Numbered from the stretch's first letter, positions 17,708 through 26,748 are shown. The stretch is 64,000 bases of DNA from Bacillota bacterium (GCA_023392615.1 JAEVYT010000040.1:29919-93918); one strand, 5' to 3'. Program-made: numbers and translations. The notes: generated by a model from the sequence alone, not told the origin.

Positions 17708-18505
17708 ATGAATCAGAGGGTAAAGTGTTTTTATGCCTTAGTGATATTTATATTAGCGGAAGCAATCCAAATTGTAGTGTCAAGTATATTAATAATATTG
17801 TCCGGGTATCTGAGTGCTACGAATTCCAATGTTAATGGGATATCACAGCTAGATCTATCACAGAATATGCGATATCTAATATCTGCGTCTTCTGTCCTTG
17901 TGTGTGGTATTGTTTTCTTTGCATTGTATATTATGGAGACACGGGGATACAAGAAAGAGAGGTTAATAACTCGCTCATCAGTTAAAATGATCATTTCTCT
18001 TATCCTGCTTGGACTCGGATGCCAGTTAGCGGTCTCCGGGACTATGAGTATGCTACAGAAGATCTTGGTAAATCTATTTGAAGAGTATGCTAATCAAATC
18101 AATTCGTTACATCAAGGAAATGCTTGGGTGGTTTTTTTGTTACTAGCTGTTATAGCTCCTATAACTGAGGAATTGATATTTAGGGGAGTGATTCTACATC
18201 ATACGAACAGATATATATCTTTTTTGGGTGCAAACCTAATCCAGGCAACGTTATTTGGTATCTATCATTTTAATATCGTACAAGGAATATATGCTGCAAT
18301 ACTTGGATTTTTATTGGGGCTGGTGTATCATAAATTTAAAACAATTATAGCTCCGATCATACTGCATATGACTGTGAATATAAGCTCTTATTTAATTCTA
18401 GTATTTCCGGAGAGGCTATCATCCTATTTTGTAATGATATTTCTGGGGATAGGTGTGATAGTTATTATGATTAAATCTTTAAAATTATATCGAATTATCG
18501 AATGA
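17708..18505 (+). CDS. CPBP-family intramembrane metalloprotease
   Basis: Polytopic membrane protein (265 aa, about seven hydrophobic segments) of the CAAX-processing/bacteriocin-processing (Abi/CPBP) family. The three family motifs are present: EELIFRG with Glu154-Glu155 and Arg159, the FGIYHF histidine, and HMTVN. In bacteria these are linked to bacteriocin self-immunity, but no bacteriocin gene is adjacent. The ATG at 17708 follows AGGAGG; an earlier ATG at 17690 is upstream of that site. No obvious terminator directly after it. Confidence 0.88.
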   Translation: MNQRVKCFYALVIFILAEAIQIVVSSILIILSGYLSATNSNVNGISQLDLSQNMRYLISASSVLVCGIVFFALYIMETRGYKKERLITRSSVKMIISLILLGLGCQLAVSGTMSMLQKILVNLFEEYANQINSLHQGNAWVVFLLLAVIAPITEELIFRGVILHHTNRYISFLGANLIQATLFGIYHFNIVQGIYAAILGFLLGLVYHKFKTIIAPIILHMTVNISSYLILVFPERLSSYFVMIFLGIGVIVIMIKSLKLYRIIE

Positions 18506-18529
18506 TAATAAATGAGTAAAAATTTTTAC

Positions 18530-18558
18530 TTGCATCTAAAATAAAAATCATATATCAT
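18530..18558 (+). promoter_or_regulatory. Promoter of an unassigned leader or small RNA
   Basis: TTGCAT (18530-18535), 17-bp spacer and TATCAT (18553-18558). A transcript starting near 18565 would run into the terminator at 18877-18922 before any gene. Confidence 0.5.
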
Positions 18559-18564
18559 ACTAAT

Positions 18565-18922
18565 GACAATTGAATATTTCATAGGGATAAATGATAATTA
18601 ATTAAAACCATATCTAAATAGATGTTTCATATGCACTCTGATAAAGAGGCGTGAAGGAATAATAGGAGGAGATGAGGATTGTCATAGACCCGACTTCCGC
18701 GTACATAAAATCATTGATATATGATAAGTACGGATAATATAGGAATAACTCTTAATGGTAAGTCTTGACCCCGAAAATGATCGTGGCAGGAACTGAAAAG
18801 AACTTATTCGTTTATTTACTATGTAATTGAATTTTAAAAAGAATCGAAATGGGTTTTCTTTGTAAATAAATGATATGCTGATTTTCTTTGGTCTGTTGCG
18901 ACAATAGGAGATCAGCTTTTTT
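18565..18922 (+). ncRNA. Possible ncRNA or riboswitch leader of about 360 nt
   Basis: The 572-bp gap 18506-19077 has no credible ORF but holds a promoter, structured-looking sequence and an intrinsic terminator. Local pairings include GCG..GAAG with CTTC..CGC (about 18649-18701) and CGTAC with GTACG (about 18700-18732), enclosing ATCAT/ATGAT. The gene after the terminator is an ECF transporter S component, a class often under riboswitch control. I compared it mentally with lysine, SAM, cobalamin, TPP, FMN, preQ1, THF, fluoride and T-box consensus elements and found no convincing match. It may be a separate small RNA. Confidence 0.35.
18877..18922 (+). terminator. Intrinsic terminator inside the ECF S-component leader
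   Basis: GCTGAT (18877-18882) pairs with ATCAGC (18911-18916), with further imperfect pairs inside, followed by TTTTTT. It lies 155 bp before the next start codon, so it ends a short RNA or works as an attenuator. Confidence 0.7.
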
Positions 18923-19077
18923 GTGCATAAAATGTATGATTTTGCATTGTAATGTGTAAAGAAGGAAACATTATATATGATTAAGAGTGTTTTAGGGAGA
19001 ATGATGATATTCAGCTGTTAAAAATAAAAGTAGCGAGTTGTAAAAGGAGCCGTGATGAACGGCAGAATGGAGGAAAA

Positions 19078-19695
19078 ATGAATACAACAACTAACTTACG
19101 TACCAGAAAACTGGTGCAGCTGGCACTATTCACAGCAATCATATTATTAATGGCATTTACACCAATAGGTTACATTAAGACCTTAGGGCTTGAGATTACC
19201 TTGATCGTAATCCCTGTTTCGGTAGGTGCAATTATTCTCGGACCTACAGGAGGAGCAGTACTTGGAGCGATATTTGGATTGACAAGTTTTGCTCAATGTT
19301 TTGGTATGAGTCCATTTGGGGCAGCATTATTGGGAATTAATCCATTAGGAACTTTAATCGTATGTTTAATTCCTCGTGTACTTATGGGATGGTTAACTGG
19401 TCTTATATTTATTGGAGTAAAAAAATATAACAAAAATATCTCCTTTGCGGTTGCCAATCTTGTCGGTCCTTTGTTAAATACCATATTTTTTATGACAACA
19501 TTATTGCTATTATTCTATAACTCAGATCTCATTCAAGGTATTGCAGATCAGTTAGGTACAAAGAATATATTTGCATTTGTTATTGCATTTGTCGGTATTA
19601 ATGGATTAGTAGAGGCTATCGTTTGTTTTGTTGTGGGAACTGTAGTAGCAAAATCCGTAGATACTTTTGCGAGAAGATCATCCACTATAATCTAA
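19078..19695 (+). CDS. ECF transporter S component
   Basis: Substrate-binding membrane subunit of an energy-coupling-factor vitamin transporter; it would share the EcfA/A'/T module, whose genes are not here. 205 residues with about six hydrophobic segments. Features are RKLVQLALFTAIILLMAF at the N-terminus (S-component Ala-rich motif for EcfT contact) and ILGPTGGAVLGAIFGLTSF. I associate this subgroup loosely with pantothenate (PanT-like) transporters, and a pantothenate kinase gene lies 9.5 kb upstream, but specificity is not shown. AATGGAGG precedes the ATG. Solo S components are normal in group II ECF systems. Confidence 0.85.
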   Translation: MNTTTNLRTRKLVQLALFTAIILLMAFTPIGYIKTLGLEITLIVIPVSVGAIILGPTGGAVLGAIFGLTSFAQCFGMSPFGAALLGINPLGTLIVCLIPRVLMGWLTGLIFIGVKKYNKNISFAVANLVGPLLNTIFFMTTLLLLFYNSDLIQGIADQLGTKNIFAFVIAFVGINGLVEAIVCFVVGTVVAKSVDTFARRSSTII

Positions 19696-19782
19696 ATAAA
19701 TAGATTAGCAGTGTTTACACGATTTTTGATATTACCTCAATAAATAATAATGATAAAAGAATGTTTAAAACTAAAGTAACTA

Positions 19783-19812
19783 TTGACATTAACTATGTTT
19801 CTATGTTACAAT
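19783..19812 (+). promoter_or_regulatory. Promoter of the infC-rpmI-rplT operon
   Basis: TTGACA (19783-19788), 18-bp spacer and TACAAT (19807-19812). The transcript would begin near 19819, about 250 nt before infC. Confidence 0.7.
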
Positions 19813-19818
19813 ATTTTA

Positions 19819-20000
19819 GCTGTGAGTATTGCGTAGCAATATTAACACGATAAAGAAGAGATCCATCTCTCACCCATAACGTACGATCAGAGTTACTGTG
19901 AACGGGTTAATGCTTTTAAAAACTAATATTATTTCTATATAGAGATAATAATGTGATTGAGCTTTTAGGTGGATAATCTTTATCCACCTATTTTTATTTT
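19819..20000 (+). promoter_or_regulatory. infC operon leader with terminator (L20-type autoregulation)
   Basis: The 370-bp gap 19696-20067 contains a long leader. Its first half (about 19860-19915) can fold into stems. Its end is a perfect terminator hairpin, TAGGTGGATA/TATCCACCTA (19966-19975 with 19981-19990), followed by TTTTTATTTT. In Bacillus and relatives the infC-rpmI-rplT leader is bound by ribosomal protein L20, which promotes premature termination. Position and terminator fit that; the L20-binding site itself was not proven. Confidence 0.7.
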
Positions 20001-20067
20001 ATAGAAGTTCTAATAGAAATTCTGTTATTGTAACTAATTGATTTATAACCTATGGAGGTGCAGTACT

Positions 20068-20574
20068 ATTAGCGATTTAATGATTAATGAACAAATCAGG
20101 GATAAGGAAGTTCGCCTGATTGGTGAAAACGGAGAGCAGTTAGGAATCTTGTCTTCTAAAGATGCAATGAAGATGGCGAAGGATGCTAATCTGGATCTGG
20201 TGAAAATTGCTCCAACAGCAAAGCCACCGGTTTGCAAGATTATTGACTACGGTAAGTATAGATATGAGCTTGCAAGAAAAGAAAAGGAAGCAAAGAAGAA
20301 GCAGAAAATTACCGATGTAAAAGAAATCAGACTATCTCCGAATATCGATGATAATGATTTGAATACAAAGGCAAATCAGGCACGCAAATTTATTACACAT
20401 GGTGATAAAGTAAAAGTAGCTCTGCGTTTCCGTGGTAGAGAGATGGCACATACCTCTTCTTCTAAAGTTATCTTAGATGAATTCTTTTCAAAACTAGAGG
20501 ACATTGCCGTTGTAGAAAAACCAGCGAAGCTCGAAGGACGAAATATGATTATGTTCTTAACAGAAAAACGTTAA
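20068..20574 (+). CDS. infC: Translation initiation factor IF-3
   Basis: Binds the 30S subunit, blocks premature 50S joining and checks start codons. N-domain begins INEQIRDKEVRLIGENGEQLG; C-domain has KVKVALRFRGREM. The best start is ATT at 20068 (168 aa): GGAGG at 20054-20058 lies 9 nt upstream, and an AUU start is the known infC device by which IF-3 represses itself. The alternative ATG at 20080 would be 21 nt from that site. First gene of the infC-rpmI-rplT operon. Confidence 0.93.
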   Translation: MSDLMINEQIRDKEVRLIGENGEQLGILSSKDAMKMAKDANLDLVKIAPTAKPPVCKIIDYGKYRYELARKEKEAKKKQKITDVKEIRLSPNIDDNDLNTKANQARKFITHGDKVKVALRFRGREMAHTSSSKVILDEFFSKLEDIAVVEKPAKLEGRNMIMFLTEKR

Positions 20575-20655
20575 AATACTAAATATTACAGCGTTTTGAA
20601 AGGGAACGATTAAGATAATCCCTTTTGCTGTATTAATTATTAAGGAGGAAATATC

Positions 20656-20853
20656 ATGCCAAAATTAAAAACAAGCAGAGCAGCAGCTAAGCGTTTCAAA
20701 GTAACAGGAACCGGAAAGCTTAAGAGAAGTAAAGCTTACAAGAGACATATCTTAACTAAAAAATCCGCTAAGACCAAGAGAAATCTTAGAAAAGCAACTA
20801 TTACAGATGCAACCAATGTTAAGAACATGAAGAAAATCTTACCATATCTTTAA
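20656..20853 (+). CDS. rpmI: Ribosomal protein bL35
   Basis: 65-residue basic protein of the large subunit; the sequence MPKLKTSRAAAKRFKVTGTG is the standard L35 N-terminus. AAGGAGG precedes the ATG. Middle gene of the operon, 28 bp before rplT. Confidence 0.97.
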   Translation: MPKLKTSRAAAKRFKVTGTGKLKRSKAYKRHILTKKSAKTKRNLRKATITDATNVKNMKKILPYL

Positions 20854-20881
20854 GAGATTGGTGATAAGGAGGAAATAGAAC

Positions 20882-21238
20882 ATGGCAAGAATTAAAGGCG
20901 GATTAAACGCTAAGAAAAGACATAATAAAGTATTGAAATTAGCTAAAGGTTATAGAGGAGCTAGATCAAAACAATATAGAGTAGCAAAGCAATCAGTTAT
21001 GAGAGCTTTAACATCTTCTTTCGCTGGTAGAAAAGAGAGAAAGAGACAGTTCAGACAGTTATGGATTGCTCGTATCAATGCAGCAGCAAGATTAAACGGA
21101 CTATCATACAGCAAATTAATGCACGGTTTAAAGTTAGCTAACGTTGATATCAACAGAAAGATCCTTTCTGATATGGCAATCAACGATGCAGCAGGCTTTA
21201 CTGCACTTGCTGAGCTCGCAAAATCCAAGTTAGCTTAA
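20882..21238 (+). CDS. rplT: Ribosomal protein bL20
   Basis: 118-residue 23S-rRNA-binding protein needed for early 50S assembly and, in related bacteria, the translational or transcriptional repressor of its own operon. Typical N-terminus MARIKGGLNAKKRHNKVLKL followed by AKGYRGARSKQYR. Followed by a strong terminator. Confidence 0.97.
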   Translation: MARIKGGLNAKKRHNKVLKLAKGYRGARSKQYRVAKQSVMRALTSSFAGRKERKRQFRQLWIARINAAARLNGLSYSKLMHGLKLANVDINRKILSDMAINDAAGFTALAELAKSKLA

Positions 21239-21260
21239 TTATATAAACATAATATAAATG

Positions 21261-21289
21261 AGGTGTCGCATCTGCGATACCTTTTTTTT
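21261..21289 (+). terminator. Intrinsic terminator of the infC operon
   Basis: Stem AGGTGTCGCA/TGCGATACCT (21261-21270 with 21273-21282) followed by eight T. Confidence 0.95.
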
Positions 21290-21518
21290 AGGGAAATACC
21301 TTGATACTGTAAAGTGATAAAGTTTTGTTTCCTATATAATAATTATCATTCTGTGAAACGATTTGTACTCTATGAGTAACGGATATTAAGATTGCAAAGA
21401 AAACGATTATATAAATTCAACTCTATCGATATAATAGAGTAAAGGGATTCTATGAAGAAAATATTCTGCTTCGGTTAATAAGAAATCAGATTGGACTATG
21501 ACGGAATGGAGGATAATA

Positions 21519-23225
21519 ATGACAAGGGAAGACAGAGAAAAAATAATTAGCAATGATTTTGCTGATTTACTTATTACATATAGCGGAGATAGAAGCGCCT
21601 TTCTTCCTTATCAGAATAATGTAATCAATATTATAGATTTTTACAATGCTGTTGTTCATGTGCCAGTTGCAGAAATTACTGATAATATTATTGTAGAAAA
21701 GGGATATTCTGTAATGCCGTCAATATTCGGTTTGTGTAGCCACGAAAGCTTGGAGGCTTCTGGTATTCTGCGAATAAGGAATGTACCGAATTTTAATTTA
21801 CGTGGACAGGGCGTATTGATTGGTTTTATGGATACAGGCATTGATTATACGAATCCAATCTTTCAATACACGGATAAATCGACAAAGATCGTATCCATAT
21901 GGGATCAAACCATATTCAGCGATAATTATCCAGACGATTCCTTTTACGGAACGGAATATTCTAGAGAACAGATCAATGCAGCATTGCAAAGTGAGCAACC
22001 TCGAAATATTGTTCCTACTACGGATGAAATAGGTCATGGAACTATGCTAGCGGGAATTGCAGCCGGGAATGAAGTACCGGCTAATGATTTCTATGGGGTC
22101 GCACCCGATGCTGAGCTGGTAGTAGTGAAGCTAAAGCAAGCAAAACAATATCTAAGAGACTTTTTTTCAATACCCAGTGATGTACCAGCATATCAGGAGA
22201 ATGATATTCTCTTTGCGGTTAATTATTTAATAGGGGTTGCCAATCGCTTAAATAGACCTATTGCGATTTGTGTGGGATTAGGTACCTCTCAAGGACCTCA
22301 TGATGGAAAAGGAACCTTGAGCGGCGGTCTATCAATGAAAGCGGAAAATATCGGAGTAGGGGTTGTTGTAGCAGCAGGAAATGAAGGAAATGCAAGGCGT
22401 CATTATTCAGGGAAGGTAGATCAGGCAACTGGATATGATACGGTTGAACTACAGGTAGGAGCAAATGATCCGGGTTTTTTTGTGGAGTTATGGGGCTTAT
22501 CACCGGATATTTATGGAATAGATATTCAGACACCTAGTGGGGAATATATACCTAAGATAATCCCGGTATTGGATGAGCATCGTACCCTGACTTTTATATT
22601 TGAGCCCACAGTAATAAATATTGATTTCCAAATATCGGAATCTCAAAGTGGAGAACAATTAATATTAATGAGGTTTCGCAGGCCATCTCAAGGAGTATGG
22701 AGATTTCGAGTATATTATAGTGGCGATTTGGAAGGTGCATTTAATATGTGGCTGCCTATGGAGGGATTTGTCTCTAATAATACGTTTTTTACAAGATCAG
22801 ATCCGAACATTACGCTATTATCTTTGGCAAATGGAAGATCCCCGATTACAGTGACTGCCTATAATACAAGAGACCAAAGTTTATATATTAACGCGAGTAG
22901 AGGGTATACCCTTACGGGATTGATTAAGCCTGAGATTGCAGCTCCCGGCGTAAATATCATAAGTCCTGGTCTTAATAATTCCTTTGTTGAAGTTACATCA
23001 ACCAGTGCAGCAGCAGCACATACAACCGGAGTTGCGGCGATGATGCTAGAATGGGGAATCGTGAAAGGAAATCAACCATTTCTTAGTACAGTTGATATGA
23101 AGGTTTTCATGATACGAGGAGCGAGAAGATCAACGGATATGAGATATCCTAATCGTGACTGGGGTTATGGAATATTGGATGTATATAATATCTTTGATAC
23201 ACTTAGAGTAAGTATAGCTCCATAA
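21519..23225 (+). CDS. Csp-like subtilisin-family serine protease 1
   Basis: S8 peptidase of the clostridial CspA/CspB/CspC type, which in spore formers processes the cortex hydrolase SleC or senses germinants. 568 residues with no signal peptide. A short prodomain (about 1-90) precedes the catalytic domain with Asp105 (MDTGIDY), His173 (GHGTMLAG) and Ser496. A long insertion between the His and Ser blocks (about 290-440) corresponds to the Csp jelly-roll domain. The catalytic serine sits in TSTSAAAAHTTG, where the usual GTS is STS. Start 21519 follows GGAGG at 21508-21512. A paralogue follows 22 bp later. Confidence 0.9.
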   Translation: MTREDREKIISNDFADLLITYSGDRSAFLPYQNNVINIIDFYNAVVHVPVAEITDNIIVEKGYSVMPSIFGLCSHESLEASGILRIRNVPNFNLRGQGVLIGFMDTGIDYTNPIFQYTDKSTKIVSIWDQTIFSDNYPDDSFYGTEYSREQINAALQSEQPRNIVPTTDEIGHGTMLAGIAAGNEVPANDFYGVAPDAELVVVKLKQAKQYLRDFFSIPSDVPAYQENDILFAVNYLIGVANRLNRPIAICVGLGTSQGPHDGKGTLSGGLSMKAENIGVGVVVAAGNEGNARRHYSGKVDQATGYDTVELQVGANDPGFFVELWGLSPDIYGIDIQTPSGEYIPKIIPVLDEHRTLTFIFEPTVINIDFQISESQSGEQLILMRFRRPSQGVWRFRVYYSGDLEGAFNMWLPMEGFVSNNTFFTRSDPNITLLSLANGRSPITVTAYNTRDQSLYINASRGYTLTGLIKPEIAAPGVNIISPGLNNSFVEVTSTSAAAAHTTGVAAMMLEWGIVKGNQPFLSTVDMKVFMIRGARRSTDMRYPNRDWGYGILDVYNIFDTLRVSIAP

Positions 23226-23247
23226 TTGATTAGGGGGGATGTGTATG

Positions 23248-24945
23248 ATGACAGAGAGTGATAGATTCAAAATTAATAGCAATGACTATATGGATCTCAT
23301 TGTCGAGTATAATCAAAATATTAAAATTTTTGATCGCTTCCCCGAGGGAACGGTACATATCATGAATGATATCTTTGCAATTATATATGTACCTAAGGAT
23401 GCTATCAGAACAGGATATATTAGCTTAGAAGGATATTCGTTATTTCCAACCTGTTATGGTTTGACCAGCCAAGGGAGTCTAGATGCATCCGGAGTTACAA
23501 GACTTCGCCGTATGCCGAATTTTAACCTAAGAGGTCATGGAGTTGTAATAGGAATTGTTGATACCGGCATTGATTATACAAACCCAGTATTCCGTAACGC
23601 GGACGGATCTACAAGAATTGCATACCTTTGGGATCAAAGTATTGAGACGGGAAATCATCCGATGCCATACAATTTCGGCACAGAATATACCAGAGAGGAT
23701 ATTAACCGTGCACTAACGAGCATAAATCCACTGGAGGTCGTACCAAGTGTCGATGTTAATGGGCATGGTACTATGCTTGCCGGAGTTTCTGCAGGTTCTG
23801 AAGTGCCCTCAAATGATTTTAGTGGAGTCGCTCCGGACACGGATTTGATTATCGTAAAATTAAAGCCGGCAAAACAAGTAATCCGGAATATTTTTGTTAT
23901 TCCGGATAATGTTGTGTGTTTTCAGGAAAATGATATTATGTGGGGAGTACAGTATTGTATCGACAGGGCTAGAATATTACAACATCCAATCTCAGTATGC
24001 ATAGGGCTGGGTTCTTCTCAGGGATCACACGACGGAAGAGGGTCGTTAAGTTACTTTTTATCCGTAGTTTCAAATTATACGGGAGTAGTTGCTTCTGTGG
24101 CAGCAGGGAATGAAGGAGAGGCTAACAGACATTTTTATGATGAGATTGAATCAGCGATAGGCTATAGTAATGTACAGTTAAATGTTGGAGAGGGCGAGCA
24201 TGGATTCTCAATGGAATTATGGGGAACTGCGCCAAACAGTTACTCGATAGATATCACATCCCCGTCGAATGAATATATCCCTCGAATTCCTGAGAGTATA
24301 CGCGTTAATCGAGAGATTTCTTTTATTTTTGAAGATACAACCATATCTGTTGATTATGAAATGGTGGAATCCTCAACGGGGGATCAATTAATATTAATGA
24401 GGTTTCGCAATCCTTCGCCTGGAATTTGGGATTTTAAAGTATATACCAGAGGTGATCTCCAGGGTTCTTTTCATATATGGTTACCCAGTGACGATTTTAT
24501 TGGACCTGATACATATTTTCTTCAGGCAGACCCATATACAACGATTACTTCGCCCGGTAATTCACCCGTTCCGATTACTTGTACGGCTTATAATACTAGG
24601 AATAACAGCTTGTATCGTAGAGCCGGAAAGGGATATACACGTGGCAATGAAATCAAACCGGATATTGCAGCACCGGGCGTAGATGTTCTTGGGCCTACAC
24701 TTCAAAAGGGATTTACCAATTTTACCGGCACAAGTGTTGCGGCCGCCTATACTTCCGGAATTATAGCAATGATACTTGAATGGGCTATTGTAAAGGGAAA
24801 TTATCAAGGTGTTGATTCAGTAGAAATTAAGAAGTTTATTATAAGAGGAGCGGAAAGAAATCCTCAACTGCTGTACCCAAACAGAGATTGGGGTTATGGA
24901 ATTTTGAATGTATTTAATGTATTTAATACACTTCGTGTCAGATGA
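23248..24945 (+). CDS. Csp-like subtilisin-family serine protease 2
   Basis: Tandem paralogue of the preceding gene (565 aa) with the same architecture. With the start at 23248, Asp105 (VDTGIDYTNP), His173 (GHGTMLAG) and Ser496 (GTSVAAAYTSG) fall at exactly the same residue numbers as in the first copy, which supports both start choices. The canonical GTS is kept here. ATGs at 23239 and 23245 are nearer the GGGGGG site and less likely. In clostridia such proteases can act as active/inactive pairs; here both triads are intact. Substrate (a SleC-like zymogen) is not in the window. Confidence 0.9.
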   Translation: MTESDRFKINSNDYMDLIVEYNQNIKIFDRFPEGTVHIMNDIFAIIYVPKDAIRTGYISLEGYSLFPTCYGLTSQGSLDASGVTRLRRMPNFNLRGHGVVIGIVDTGIDYTNPVFRNADGSTRIAYLWDQSIETGNHPMPYNFGTEYTREDINRALTSINPLEVVPSVDVNGHGTMLAGVSAGSEVPSNDFSGVAPDTDLIIVKLKPAKQVIRNIFVIPDNVVCFQENDIMWGVQYCIDRARILQHPISVCIGLGSSQGSHDGRGSLSYFLSVVSNYTGVVASVAAGNEGEANRHFYDEIESAIGYSNVQLNVGEGEHGFSMELWGTAPNSYSIDITSPSNEYIPRIPESIRVNREISFIFEDTTISVDYEMVESSTGDQLILMRFRNPSPGIWDFKVYTRGDLQGSFHIWLPSDDFIGPDTYFLQADPYTTITSPGNSPVPITCTAYNTRNNSLYRRAGKGYTRGNEIKPDIAAPGVDVLGPTLQKGFTNFTGTSVAAAYTSGIIAMILEWAIVKGNYQGVDSVEIKKFIIRGAERNPQLLYPNRDWGYGILNVFNVFNTLRVR

Positions 24946-25072
24946 TGTGAATAGAGTCGTGGATATAAAGATTATAAATAGATTAGAATGTGGTTTTTTG
25001 TTGCAGGATATTATTATTTGAAGTATGATAGACATGGAAAATATAAGAAGATATAATTTGTTAGGAGGATTC

Positions 25073-25777
25073 ATGAGAAATAGATTATCAAATGGTCTTT
25101 GGGGATTGTTTTTTATAATTATTGGATTGGGGTTTGCAGGAAATGTATTATTTGGCTGGGATTTTAATTTGTTCTTTCCTGGTTGGTGGACATTTTTTAT
25201 TATTGTTCCATGTTTTATCAGTATGGTTAAGAATGGAATGGGATTCGGAGCTACCTTTGGCTTTGTGATTGGTGTATTAATACTGTTATCAGAGAATATA
25301 GAACTTCCCTTCGAGGTGTGGAATCTGGTTGTTCCGATTATGTTAATCTTTATTGGCTTTCGTATAATTTTTCAAAATTTATTTCATAAAAAACCAAATT
25401 TTCAAACGAGTAATGATAGTTATACAACTGATCAGGGACAAACATATAATGGTGGAGAAAAACGCGAATATTCTGCGGTTTTTTCAGGAAACAGAATTCG
25501 AATTGAAGAGGAATTTGTTGGTGCCAGCTTATCTGCGGTATTTGCAGGTCTTTCAATTGACCTAAGGAATGCAAAAATCAATCATGATGTTGAAATATCC
25601 GCACAAGCTATCTTTGGAGGAATTGATATTTACATTCCTGCCGGTGTTAAAGTAAAGGTAAACAATATACCGATATTTGGTGGAGTTGGTAATAAGACCA
25701 ATTATACAAACGATCCTGCAGCTCCGACTATCTATCTAAACTCAACTTGTATGTTTGGGGGGATTGATATCAAATGA
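25073..25777 (+). CDS. LiaF-like membrane protein
   Basis: 234 residues. Four hydrophobic segments fill residues 5-100 (LiaI/LiaF-like transmembrane region, typical start RLSNGLWGLFFIIIGLGF). A cytoplasmic beta-helical C-terminal domain follows with repeats such as VFAGLSIDLRNAKI and IFGGIDIYIPAGVKVKV, typical of the cell-wall-antibiotic response LiaF family. LiaF modulates LiaRS stress signalling in Bacillus, but no LiaRS pair is adjacent. It overlaps the next gene by 4 nt (ATGA), indicating translational coupling. Confidence 0.83.
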   Translation: MRNRLSNGLWGLFFIIIGLGFAGNVLFGWDFNLFFPGWWTFFIIVPCFISMVKNGMGFGATFGFVIGVLILLSENIELPFEVWNLVVPIMLIFIGFRIIFQNLFHKKPNFQTSNDSYTTDQGQTYNGGEKREYSAVFSGNRIRIEEEFVGASLSAVFAGLSIDLRNAKINHDVEISAQAIFGGIDIYIPAGVKVKVNNIPIFGGVGNKTNYTNDPAAPTIYLNSTCMFGGIDIK

Positions 25778-26637
25778 GTAGTACCCAAAAAACAATCAAA
25801 TATTGTGCAATGACATTTGCAATATTACTGGCAGTAGGAATTATCTCGGCGATGGCCAATATCGCGTTTACTATCGCGAATGGCTTCAGTGGAACTTCAG
25901 ACGGATTGCGGTTTACAGACTCAAAGAATGAAAGAAATTTTTCTGCTGACTATGATAAATCCTTTAAAGGGGTAAGCAGCTTAAGCGTTGAAAATGCTCT
26001 TGGTAATTTGAAAATTTGCGTTGGCGAAGATTTTAGAGTTGTGGCAAATCATGTTAGTAAGAAATTTAGTGCGGATGTGAGTGGAGATGGAACATTAACG
26101 ATAAAAGATAAGGGAAATGATTTCAACTTTTTATGGTTCAATTTCAATGGATTAACAAATCCTCGTTCAGATATTATTGTATATGTTCCTTCTAATTTTA
26201 TCTCTAAGGAATCTATAATCAGCACAGGAGCAGGAAATACTATCATTGAAGGGCTAAAATCAGATTATTTATTTATTGAAGCAGGCGCAGGGAAAATAAG
26301 GACAAAAGATTTGACTGCAGCCAGAGCTAGGGTTGATGGTGGCGTAGGATCAATCACGTTAAATCAAGTACGTTTTGAAGAATCAGATTTCGATAGTGGG
26401 GTTGGGAAACTTGATGTGAGTGGACAGCTCTTAGGTAAAACAAATGTGGATTGCGGTGTTGGTGAAGTAGAACTTGATCTATCCGGCGAAGTGGATGATT
26501 ACGGTTATAATGTTGATACAGGACTGGGTCCAATAAAATTAAATGGCAACAAGATATCCGGCAAATATAACCTGGATGCACAAAATCAAATTAAAGTAGA
26601 TGGTGGCGTCGGGTCAGTTAATATAAAAATAAAATAA
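25774..26637 (+). CDS. DUF4097-family beta-helix protein
   Basis: 287 residues: an N-terminal membrane segment (MTFAILLAVGIISAMANIAF, about 12-31) and an external domain of repeated short beta strands (VDGGVGSITLNQV, FDSGVGKLDVSG, VDCGVGEVELDLSG, VDGGVGSVNIKIK). That regular GVG pattern is the DUF4097 putative-adhesin right-handed beta helix. Coupled by a 4-nt overlap to the LiaF-like gene. The pairing suggests a shared role in envelope stress sensing; this is inference. Confidence 0.82.
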   Translation: MSSTQKTIKYCAMTFAILLAVGIISAMANIAFTIANGFSGTSDGLRFTDSKNERNFSADYDKSFKGVSSLSVENALGNLKICVGEDFRVVANHVSKKFSADVSGDGTLTIKDKGNDFNFLWFNFNGLTNPRSDIIVYVPSNFISKESIISTGAGNTIIEGLKSDYLFIEAGAGKIRTKDLTAARARVDGGVGSITLNQVRFEESDFDSGVGKLDVSGQLLGKTNVDCGVGEVELDLSGEVDDYGYNVDTGLGPIKLNGNKISGKYNLDAQNQIKVDGGVGSVNIKIK

Positions 26638-26748
26638 CAATTTAGGGATCAATACGTTCATCATTTAAGCAAAAGTGTATTATTTCGTAAGTATGATATA
26701 TAATTCTTATCATAACTTTAATTAGTGATATTTAATCATTACCAATAT

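Noticed and set aside
17590..17835. 81-codon ORF overlapping the start of the CPBP protease
   Set aside because: Overlaps a well-supported gene in another frame and lacks coding features.
18600..18825. Lysine, cobalamin, SAM, T-box, fluoride and other known riboswitch classes before the ECF gene
   Set aside because: Short partial resemblances (for example an AGAGGCG stretch) but the required conserved cores are missing; left as unknown.
21519..21841. Catalytically dead first Csp protease
   Set aside because: Asp105, His173 and Ser496 are all present; only the residue before Thr-Ser is changed.
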